This document shows, one piece after another, positions 33,501-45,500 of a DNA stretch of 64,000 bases. Below the pieces are notes generated by a model that did no database searches, was not told the DNA's origin, and saw nothing but the letters and a program-made list of their open reading frames with translations. A program made the position numbers and the translations under genes. Each line of letters starts with the position of its first letter. Within the stretch, counting starts at the first letter, position 1. Location of the stretch: NCBI GenBank assembly GCA_918807975.1, contig OU964932.1:12741501-12805500 (forward strand), given 5' to 3'. The stretch comes from Aplidium turbinatum. Taxonomy: Eukaryota > Chordata > Ascidiacea > Aplousobranchia > Polyclinidae.

Positions 33501-36500
33501 ATAAAAATGATGTCATCAGCAAATTCGCCATCTACTTTGATACCTTTTTCTTCCCAATTTAAATTTTTGAAAATTTCTTCTAAGCATGCTGTGAAAAGCT
33601 TAGGAGAGATGGTGTCTCCTTGCCTAACACCTCGTTTAAGTTGAAATTTGGCTGAGTCTTTGTGTAGTCTGATGAAGGAAAAGCAATTTTGATAGATGTG
33701 TTGAAGGATATTGATATATGTCTGGTCAATTGCTTGGTTTCTGATGGCTTGTAGCACTGCAGGGATCTGTATTGAATCAAACGCTTTACTGTAGTCAACA
33801 AAGGCAAGGCAGAGAGGCAAGTTGTATTCATTTGTTTTTTCGATTATTTGGTTGATTGTTTGTAGATGATCTATGGTGGAGTAGCCATTTCTAAATCCAG
33901 CTTGTTCTCTTGGTTGGCATTCATCCAGTTGATTAGCTAGCCTATAGGAAAGGATTTTGGTGAAAAGTTTGTAGACACTACTAAGTAGACTGATTGGTCG
34001 GTAATTGTTCAGATCTTTGTGATCTCCTTTTTTGTGAAGCAAGATCATGATAGCAGTATTCCAGGCTTCCGGAGTATTTCCCTGCTGAAGGCATTCAGTG
34101 AAGAGGTTAGCTAGCCTTTTTAATATGGTCTCTCCAGTATCTTTTAGAAGATCATTAGTGATGTTGTCTGGTCCTGGAGCTTTTAGTGTGTTTTTAGAGC
34201 ATCAATAGCATGTTTCACTTCAGAAACAGTTATTGATGGTTCGTGGTTCGTTGCTATTTTTGGCTTTGGTGTTTTGGTGAGTTTCTGCAGATTGTTGTTA
34301 CTACCGGTACTGTAAAGTTTTTCATAGAATTCTTTTAATCTTTCAACAATTCGATCTTGATTGTTCGTGATTTTTCCGTCTTCTTCTTTTATAGCTGTTA
34401 TTTGGCTTTTCCCTTGACTTAGTTTTTTCTTTGCAAAATTGAATCCTCTACCTTGTTTAATAGTTTGTAATTGTAATTTTAATGCCATTCAAAATTTTGA
34501 TAATGTAATTGTAATGTAATTGAACTGAAAACTATGTATCCGATCCAACTCTGACATGTAGGCTACACGAATAGGCTATGACATGCCTTGCCAATGCAAT
34601 GCCAGCCATACTCGTGTAGAATCATTACATCAGTGATCCAATCCCTTCACAAGCATGAAAAACAATGGGAAGAACACATTCAAAACTTTCTCTCAGTTTG
34701 AGGATATGTTTTACAACCAAATCACATACGTTTATCAAGCGTTTTATTAAAAGTAAAGCAAATGATGCCATTTAATTGTATTTGAAAAAGCTTGACTGAA
34801 AAGAACCTTTCATATGTTATTGTTAATCAGTATCCAGCTTAATAAACATGATTAATCTGGTTTCGCTAATGCGCTAGGAAACCTATTCCGGAACTGTAAT
34901 AGGTTTTATTGAAAATGATCTTGGATTGAGTATCACCAAACGTTTTATGTATATTTCTTATTAACAAGTCGTTATTAGTTTTATTATAAACTGTGGCAGC
35001 AGCTTTTCATCTACACAATCGGAAAGCTGATCGTGAGCTAAATGTCCAGAACAATGGAAAATCTCTGTCCTTCTGCCCCGAACCAAAATACCTTAGGGTG
35101 ACACTAGATAGACAGATCCCTCACATACCGCCACCCAGTGACGTTCGGTAGCTTCGTTGGGAAAGCAACTTGGAAATATTCTGCAGCAAGGTAGTAGGCA
35201 CGAAGGGCGTAACCGTCGGGCGAAGCCCGAAGGCAACACTTCCAGCGGGGGGTGTGGGGGGCTTCCCCCAGAAATTTTTGAAAAACACTTCCAAATTGGT
35301 GCGCTCTGAGAGCATTTCCAAAACAAATCAAAAATAAAAATCTGTCAAATTGTGCTTCGTCTATGTCGTGATCATACATCCATTTAATGTTTAGAAGTCA
35401 TGAACAATCTTAATTTTAACGTTGCGGGACCAAAATCCAGTGTTAGACATGGAATAATAGTTGTCTAAATATTTAGTTCGTCATGAATGTTCATTCTCAG
35501 ATATTCAGTTAGGCCTACACTACAAAAACTAACACTTAGGCCTAAACATTACAACCGCAAGCAATTTGTACAAAAAGCTAGATAAGTTTGCCTCCTGCGT
35601 ATAGAAGCTTAACGAACTAAATATTGCATCCGCACCTGAACGTTCATTGGCGAAGTAACGTTATATCAACGCTCTAAAAAGGGCAAAGGCATGACTATGA
35701 AAGCTAGTGGGCTAAAGTACATGGCGAGGAGACATCAAAAAACAGCAACAATCTTTTCGCCTTTATGATGCTGTGCTGTGTACCGTGACGAGAGACCATT
35801 CTGTGCGTATGACCGGTTCGTCTAGCGATTGAACGCATTGACGTCACTGGGAAAGCAACTCTAACCATTACACATCTGATTGGCTAAGCAGCTGGTGACG
35901 TTTTGCAAAACGAGTGAGGATTGGATAAAACGAAGGCGTTTTTTGACGTTTTTGGACGTGGGGAAAGCAACTTTGCAAGTTGATTTCCCTGAAGCCTCAG
36001 TGGTTGTTTCTGACAGGAGCGTTTGAGTTAATTGGCATTTATAGGCAAGACATGCGGTTTGGTGAGGACTTAGACTACTCACAAGCGTTACGAGTAATTC
36101 TAGTCACGAACACAGTAATTTTCAAGTTAAAATAGACGTGATAAAAATAAGAAGAAGTTAAACCTAGAATTCAGTCATTATATTTTGCATAGTTTTCGCT
36201 CAGGTAAGCACTGCTTTCCCTCACCGATCGTCACTGCCGCCACCATTTGGTATCACTGCGCAAGAAACTGACATCGCGCATTGCGCTACTCAAGCGTCTG
36301 GCAGGCTCCAGCTAGGAGATAGGGCTGACACTTTGCGTATTGCAGCCTTAGCCGTTATCTACTCTTTAGCAGATTACTGTGCACCTGTTTGATGTCGCAG
36401 TTCTCACTGCCACAACATCGACACTGCCATAAACAGTGCCCTGCTCATAGTGACCGGATACATGCATCCCACACCATTGGACAACACTGTTAAAAAATTT

Positions 36501-39500
36501 TACTGTCCTTTGGACAGGCAGCAAAATAACTTCCTAAGTAGTAATTTTATTTACTGTAATGGAAGTATTTTTACTTCCGTTGACAGTCATATTTTTAATG
36601 TTTCTGATCAGTAAAAATACTGCTCTGGATAGTCATTTTTTAAATGTTTCTGATCAGTAAAATTACTGCTCTGGATAGTCATTTTTTAAATGTTTCTGAT
36701 CAGTAAAATTACTGGTCTGGATAGTCATTTTTTAAATGTTTCTGATCAGTAGAATTACTGCTCCGGATAGTCATTTTTTAAATGTTTCTGATCAGTAAAA
36801 TTACTGCTCTGGACAGGCAGCAAAATAACTTCCCGAATAGTTTTTGTGACAAACGGCATTATGAGAGTAAAATGACTTTCTCTACAAGTAAATATTACAC
36901 ACATGCATTTGCAGATATAAATTTATTGTGTACAGCAGACCTCACTGGCGACAATGTTTCACAATATATTTCTCAAGATGTTACAAGTATAGCTATTTGT
37001 TTGATGTTTCACGAACACGTGAATTCGCTTTTTTAACTGCAGAGTTCAGCCGAGGCTATATTTCGGCGAAGCATGAAGCAGCAGCGACTGAACAGTGAAT
37101 TTCTTGACTTGCTTCAATCTTCATAACAAACATCCCTGCCGAAGCATGACCTCGTTGCACAGTCGGAGTACTTTAGGGTGCACATCCCACTTTTTCTTGT
37201 CATGACGGATGACCCCAATGCGAGCAAAGTATCTGAGGAAACAACACAAGTTATATCAGTGGATCTTTTCAAATTTGACCGTGATATTTAGCAATGTTTG
37301 TAACTACACCACAATACCATCGTGTAGTGAAACCTTCAAATTGATCAGAATGCGTTGTCACTTCCACAAACCTTAGAATAATCGTCATCCTCTGGAGTTG
37401 TGGCTTGGAACTTGCGTACATAACTAGTATTAACAGTTTAACACCTCTAATAATCAGTCTGGATGGCCGAGTGGTCTAAGACGCAATCCCTCCGGTAATG
37501 GGTGCAGTTCTTACTAGCTGCAGTAGAGAGACACTGTCAAGAACTTCGTGGATTTGAATCCCACTCCAGCCAGACCAGCTTGTCACTGGTATGAATGACT
37601 TTGTGAAGGAGGGAGTTCCATTATTGTTATTCCTTAGCTCATACATATACAATTAAACACATTACAGGTTTACATACCTCTGTATAAACTCCAGACTTGC
37701 AGCTGCACTATCTGGATATGACATTGCAAAGACGTAATATGAGCAGAAGTAAGCCAGCGCTACAAAAAAAACGACTTGGTTTCCATTGCAAGGTTGCCTT
37801 CGATGAATACGAGAAACTTCACTGCACTGGCAAGAGTGGGCCCTGCAGATGCAATGAGGCACAAATGAAACTACAAAGACTGAAATTAGTGCATATTTAC
37901 ATTTACCAACTTCATATTTAGGTGAGCAATTCAAAAGTTCACTTGTACATCAGTCAAAATTGTACAAACGCTCATTCACAACTTACCAAAACACACAATT
38001 ATTGGATGCTGGTACACGAGTTTCTTCAAACTGGGAGATAGCTGAATCCTACAAATTGAATTTAACATTATTAAGATATTGAAAATAATACAAACATTGT
38101 CAAACACTCATATAGCCGCACTCTTATCGCTAAGAAGGCAATGAAATAAAATTTATTAGCAGTAGTAGCATGGTGTTCATATCACACAAGTTATATATAA
38201 GCTATACATAAATTTGCAAAGTATGTGTCAGATGTTCTTCCGGGAATGGGAAGGTTGGGTATTAAAAAATCTGTGTTTGTAAGTAAATAATAATAGATGT
38301 ACGTTACCTCAAAGCATTGATAAATCGCTGAGCAATCTTCTTTAAAATATGTTGTAATCAGTTCCACTAATCCCACTGAGATGGCAAGTTGTCTCCCAGC
38401 CGCCAGTTGTCTCCCGGCACATCATAAATGCACAAGGATAATATCCAAGTATCAAGTTATTCAATGAAATGAAATACAACACATGCTCAGGAAAGCATGA
38501 AAAAACCTAAATTGGTTTAAAACATGTATTATGAGACGTTGTCACGAATAATACCGGTAATAAGTACTGGTCCTCTTCCTGTAGCCTAATGGGGATTTTT
38601 CCTTCTTGATCTTTGGCCAGGGCTGAGGGTCTATCGTTTACCACTCTGGACCTGCTGCTCAAATTATTCATGCTGGTCACACACGAAAGATCAGCCTACC
38701 ACAAGTTTTATCACCACAGCTGGATAAACCACTCAATTATTTAGTTCTCACTTTTTAACAGTCCTGGGCATTGACTAGGCCTATAAACTGCAACTGACGG
38801 CAGAGGTTTCACTCTGAGGTAAAATGGAGTTGCATCTCAAATGTTGTTACTCCCTGGCTACTCATGGGCAAGGCGTAGCACCAGATATGGCAGATATACT
38901 CCCTAGCTAGGATCACAGCTTGTTTTTTTAAAACTGTGTAGGCTACCTAATATTTTCTCATTTTGAAGACAGTTGCAGCAGCCATGCCTAGTAATCTTTT
39001 GGCAGTGGCTATTTGACCGGCGCCGGTCTTTGAATCTGAAACACTATTTGACCGGTCATGACATCACTATACAGGCACCTTTTTCTTTTTCTCTTACAAA
39101 GCAAAAGACGAAAAGCGCGTATATAAGTTCTAAATTCGACAATTTTATTCAACTTGATCCGTGGCGCATGCGATACTTTGCCGACTCCTATTCTAGAGGG
39201 AATGAGTTCGATACTACCCGGAAGCATTCTTTCTTTTTTTTAACTAAATTTTGACCCAAAGTGCATTTTGTAGTCAATTTTTAATTTGAGTTGCATTACA
39301 TTTACATACCATTACCATTTTTTTAAAAGAAGCATTGTATATAACTAACTTGTTGAGAGCAAAAGTGTAATGCTTCGTTCGGCACACACGGTCACATCAA
39401 TAAATCATTTTATTTTTGTCATTAACGTAACCGGGACGAAAAAGATACTAACTACAAAAATCGATATAGACCTACCAGCACGTTAATGAACGGGAAAAGG

Positions 39501-42500
39501 TGATAAAACCTTGAAAGGTTTAAAACGTGCCTGAATGAAAAATTATGTAGTAGGCTATATATCAGTAGTTAGCACGGCCACAAACGGAAAATTACCCAGA
39601 GAAATTCTCAAATTCCAGCAAATTAAAAAAACTCTAACTTTATTACTCACATTTGAAAAGACATAAGAAATTGGGCTGTAGGCAACTGAAATTAAAAATT
39701 GACTACAAAAATGCACTTTGCGTCAAAATTTAGTTAAAGAAAAAACAACACTTCCGGGTAGTATCAAACTCATTCCCTCTAGAATAGAAGTCGGCGAAGT
39801 ATCGCACGCACCACGTATCGAGTTAAATAAACTTGTCGAATTTAGAACTTATATACGCGCTTCTCGTCTTTTGCTTTGAAAGAGAAAAAGGTGCCTGTAT
39901 AGTAATGTCATGACCGGTCAAATAGTGTTTCAGATTCAAAGACCGGCGCCGGTCAAATAGCCACTGCCTAATCTTTTTATAGTACGATTCCAACACTGGA
40001 TCTTCTAATCCAGAGTCCGAATGCTAGAAGCTACTACAACAGAGCTCGACTACTTTAACATTGTGTGTTCAGTAGGCTACAATACTGGTATACCGGGAAG
40101 ATGTGTTGGGTAGTTCTTCACATTGACTCAGGGGTGCAGTGGTTAGAAAATTGTAGGGAGGGGGCAGAGCCTCACTGCATTGACTGACCTGCCTGATCTA
40201 AGTCATTGTTGTTCAGTGCATATTGCTTAACTATGTAATTTCGTAGCAGTTTAATGCAGTTAACTTACTAAAAGCATCGAAATAAATTAATTTCAATGGT
40301 ACCGTACGCTATTGTTCTCATTTGTCCATGGTAAACATAAAAAAAATCAGCAAAGATACCATTTGTAGGATTAAACTTGTTACCTGTTCAGTGATACACG
40401 TTTAACGATGCTACTTTTGCTATTGACACGCTTCCTCTGTCTATCTGAAACTTATGACTGCAACAAAACCAGCTGTAACTAAGTCACTGCACTATTTCTG
40501 CAACCATGCTTGATGCTTGCATCCTTGCACATTAGAGATGCAGCGAACCCAAAATTTTTATCCGCACACCGCACCGCAACTGACTCATCTATCCGCGCAC
40601 CGCACACCGCAATTTATCTGGAACTTTGACACTGCACCGCACCGCACACCGCAAATTACAAAATTAAAAAAAAATATTTTAACGAGTTATTGTTTAGAAA
40701 GTCAATTGTAGGAAAAAGCATCCATGGCATATAACTGGTAACCTAGTACCAATACAGTTGTGCACTAATTGGCCAGGCTAACCAGATCATATTCTCTTAT
40801 CAGCAATGCATCTAAGTTCTAAGACATAATACAAACTAAGACAAATAGAATGTTCCTGGATCCAGTATCAGGACTTTTGAACACTTTTTGTAAGCAATAA
40901 TGCAATTATAATGCCAGTGGCTATATGAACTACACACACAAGAGTAAAACTTATAGCCTGAACTCACTGGGCTAACTGATATAGTAAATAATGCGGTAGT
41001 TGCGCTAGGCCTATAGCCTGGTAACTGAGCTTATCAGCTAGGCTACTAACCAAAAACATTCGTACAGCTTCCCTGACAAGCAAGCCCTAAAACCCTGTCA
41101 ACTGCAAGCCATTTGCAATTTGCATTTGCATAGCTTTCCATCTTAGGGTTTCCGAAGGGAAAAATAACTGATTCGTGTTTCCAATTTAAATTTGAAGTTT
41201 CATAGCTGATTCTTGAAAAGTTGAAAGTTTACGTTTACGAAAGTTTAATTTCTTGAAAGTTTACGTTTACGAAAAATTAATTTCTTGAAAGTTTACGCGG
41301 CAAGCGGCGCGGCGCGGCTTTGTCATTTCAACCTTCCACGCGGCGCGGCGCGGCACGCGGCGAAAAAGTCAAAAGCGGCCGCGTACGCGGCGCGGCGCGG
41401 CGCGGCTTGCATCACTATTGCACATGCTCAGTTGTCAGACTCAGTGTTGCCAGATACTTAGCACCAAAAAGTAAATAAAATTTCCCCAGATTGCATACAA
41501 CTTCACCAGATATGTAAAACACCCTAAATAAAACAATTTCGCATAAAAATACAAATACTTTTTAAGACATAAGACACTGCAGTCACGCATGCGCAAACCT
41601 CTTGCAAAACGTTTTCTATACGAGCGGGGATTTTTCGCTTAAAAGTTTAAAAAAACTTTCTTGAAAAAAAAGATTGGGGGAAAATTTCACTAGATTTCAC
41701 CAAAAAGTTTTCTGGTCCCAAAGTCAAAAAATTTGGCATCAAAGGCCTCTAAAATTGAATTTCACCAGAATTTTTTTAAATTTGTTATCCTATTTCCCCA
41801 TCTGGCAACGCTAATCAGACTCTGCAAATTCTGAGCGGGAAGGCGGAAAATTGAGCGCGGACCAGGATAACATTCGCCAGCCCATTGGCTGACGACTGAT
41901 AAGTGATAATAAATCTCGGGTTTTAGTCAGAGAGTCGAACCGTTTGACTATAAAACTCGGGTTCGGGTTCGGTTCGACTCTCTTGTACTTTCAGTGCATT
42001 TTTAAGGAACCAATATTACAAACAATTAAAACATTTTTGTTGGAAGCCCGTGAGTTCGGATCTCTAGCAAACTTTCCTTCCAGTCATGATTTGTTTGTTT
42101 GTTTATCTTTATCCTGCATTGCGGGAAAGCGGACTTGAGCGCTATGCATCGGTGTAGGCTACGCCTTCCGACGTACACCTGACCCACGCTGCAGCCGACG
42201 GCAATGTCTGTTTCCGGTTGTCTACTATACTTATGACTTAAATTTGATACTACCCATTACTCGAAATCGATCACTGGGTACTGGGTAGAGGCAATTATCG
42301 TAAAGTTTCTTGCCCAGAGAAACAACAGCAAGTGCGGGTGGCTGGAGTCGAACATGCAGGCTTTCGACTGTGAGCCCAACGCGCTAACCACTCGCCATTG
42401 CTGCCGACTTTCAATTAACCCACGAACTCTATATTGCTGGCCAAGGTAGCCTATATCAGATATCAAAACAGAAAGGCATGACATAACGTAGCATTCCACT

Positions 42501-45500
42501 GTTTCGAGAATGTGCTGGTGTGACCGTAAATATGTTGACCGGAAAAAAGGTTGACGTTTCGTAGAAGTGCTAAATATATTGCTGCACAGGAGTATAGTAG
42601 CCTAATCGGACTAAAATAACGGTGTTAATAAAATATTACTGCCCATGTAGCCTACCGTACCTATAGTAGGCTACAATTACTGCCAATGCAAGTTTAAAAA
42701 AAAACTATAAAAAGTCAGTAAAATTTTACTATTTTTGTCAGTAAAATTGCAAAACACTTTCACAGACCAGTAAATTCACTTCCAAAAAAGAAGTGAAATC
42801 ATCTACTACGAAAAGAAGTAAAATTTAAAACTGCTCAATCAGTGATTCTACTATATTTGGAGTAAAAAAACGTCTTTGTCTAGTAAATATACCACAAAAT
42901 GGCCAGTAGTTTCAAGTACTGTAACAAGATAGTAATATTCTACTGCTCTTTTGACAGTAAAATTACGAAAATTTTTAACAGTGAATCTCCACATTCTTGC
43001 TGGCATCCTACCTATTGAGGTTCGTCGAAAGGAGGCCACGCTGCCTCTCGGTCGACGGGCATTGTAGCCCAATCGACTTTTTCACTGCAAGGTCTCTGCT
43101 TCTTCAAACTAGCACCCCGTCGACTGAAATCAAGACACCCATTCGTCCAAGCCGCTCAACTTCTAATTAACGAAACTGATACACAAGACTTTTCTGCGGT
43201 TTATTGGGCGGACCAAAAATGGAAGTCAAGTACCACCAGACTCCATTTGTTCATCTCCGACGCCGACACACGCCATATAGGTATGACACTACAAAGACAG
43301 ACGTGAATCAGTGAAGTAATCGCCCCTCTTATAAAATTTCTTGTTTCCCTCTTGCCCCTTTGTAAAAATGCAGCTATTAAAATGTTAAAGAGAAAAAGTT
43401 TTAATTGGAATTCCGTATCTCATGTTGCAGTAACTTATACTTATATCAGCTAGCCTAATTTACCCAGATTCGGTTGAACACATATACGTTTTCTTTGATC
43501 CAGCTGAAAGTAGTAGCCTATACTGTATGTCATAATTGATGATGTATTGTCTTGATTCAGCATGTTTATTCTTTAGAAACTGTCATTTTGTTGTCTTTCC
43601 TTCAGTTATAACCAAACCGGAATCAAGAAGTGCAATCCGTATAACCAGAGGCTTAGTCATGCGGTAATTGGCATTCTCCCCCCTGAAATATTTTTGTAGA
43701 TGCAATCGACCAACAAACTTTTAAGCTATTGAAAAGCTCTAGAAAAGTTTGCTAAAAAAGATGTATGTCTTTGATCAAATTTATGCGGCATTTAGTCATG
43801 TAGGCTAAGTAGTCAGAGGCAGTGATATAAAATTGTGTTGTTTAACGTTTTGCTTCCCGGTAGCTAAATATAATGTCGAACGTTTGTTTCTACGTACGAC
43901 GCACACCTCAGATCAAATATGAACATTAGATAAGAAGGAACTATGTTGTATTTATATAAAAGGAATTTATTGACGTACTGAAGCCTACCATTGAAGGCCT
44001 AGTCCAGTCTATTTATTCGTAGGCTACTGCTGTTTTGGTTGGATGTAACTTAAATAAACTTTTCAGTTTTCACCCTCTGTTACAGCATTATTTGACAGCG
44101 TTTTCTGTTGATTAAAGCTGAAATTACCCTTAGAATGCGTAATTTTAAGGCACTTTTTACTAATAATAATAATAACAATATTTATATAGGCCTAGCGCCA
44201 CATCCACAGTAAAACTATGCTCTTGGGCGCTGTACATGACAATGGTGATAATTAATACGGTACTTTCAGTCATAATGTTCATTGAAATAGAACGTTTTCA
44301 AGCGAGCTTTGAATTTTTTACACTTTTTACACTTTTACATTTACACTTTTTCCAAAACTTTCGGGGGAAGGTTTTCCAGACCACTCTTACGGCTACTCTT
44401 TTTTCTCCCAAGATTTTGTACTAGCTACCCTGCGCAGTGCGCATTATCAGTCCAAAAAAGCCTTTCAAAGTTGAGCTTTCGTCGTCAATTAAAATTCAAC
44501 TTCAACCTCAACGTAAAGCAACTTATGACGTCACTGAAAATGTTGCCACTCCTGGAAAAAGCCTTGCCTCACAGTAAAATTGATCTGGTTGCTCCACTGG
44601 CGTGAGCGCGCCTCAACTGTCTTCGCACGGGCGTCGGACTTTTCCGCTCAACCATGCACCAATGGGAAATGGCCTCTTCTTCCTCCAGTGAATGTGGAGC
44701 CGAGGGACAATCTGCAGACCACATCATCAACAATTGTACCATTTTCAAGCTTCCTAAAGAAGAGGAAGGTCTGCTCGTCTTGAAAAATGAAACAAAGCAC
44801 CGGCTGCTCTTTAGTAGCCTCCCAGTGTACTCCAAATTGTAGAGTGATAAAAGGATAGACCTTACATCTCACAGGCTCAAACAACAAAGACGAAGAAGCA
44901 AGTTGTTCTAAAAGAACTGCTGAAAGCTGCTCACATACATTAACCAGATCTACATATTAGGACTGCACAAAATACAAACCTACATTTTGTGAAAAAATAT
45001 TTTTTTCTTATTGTCATTTTTTTCCAGAGTAGCCTATTACTAAAACACGATGAAGATATTTGTTACGTCACAAATGGGTAATTATCGTACGCTAGAGTGT
45101 GCGAAATCTTTATATAACTTGAGAAGTTTTGCATTATTCTCGCTCTGGTTTGGATGAAGATTAACATTTTTTTTCGTGATGTCCAAAAACATGTCTTATT
45201 TTTTCTGAGCAAATACAGTAGCCTAGCTAAACCTTGGCATAAGATTAAAAATTCCTTTACCATGTCCCTTTTGTTCATCCAAGGTTCCATTTTGCTGCAC
45301 TTCTTTCATTTGAAGTTGTTCATCATGATTGAGGTCTTCTGCAAAACACAGAATAAAGTGTGTAGACTGATGATTAGCGTAAAAAGTTGAAGTACCGTAT
45401 TTACTTGATTGTAAGCCGCGCTTGATTGTAAGCCGCCTTTGATTGTAAGCCGCATGTGATAGTGTTAAAAATTTAATGTAGGCCTAAGCCGCTCTTGAAT

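Larger units (their letters stand above)
36485..42983. mobile_element. EnSpm/CACTA-like DNA transposon, 6.5 kb, with nested insertions
   Basis: Ends CACTGTTAAAAA and TTTTTAACAGTG, 2-bp AA on both sides. Removing it restores the LINE reading PLDN-LHILAG exactly in frame. Subterminal regions at both ends are rich in CAGTAAAATTACTG-type words, as in CACTA elements. It carries a spliced coding region (37121-38339), a MULE-like foldback, a hAT element and a SINE. No CACTA transposase motif was recognised. Confidence 0.75.

Noticed and set aside
37457-37577. Functional tRNA-Leu gene
   Set aside because: D- and T-arms fit, but the anticodon arm does not fold and no T-run terminator follows; called as a tRNA-like repeat instead.
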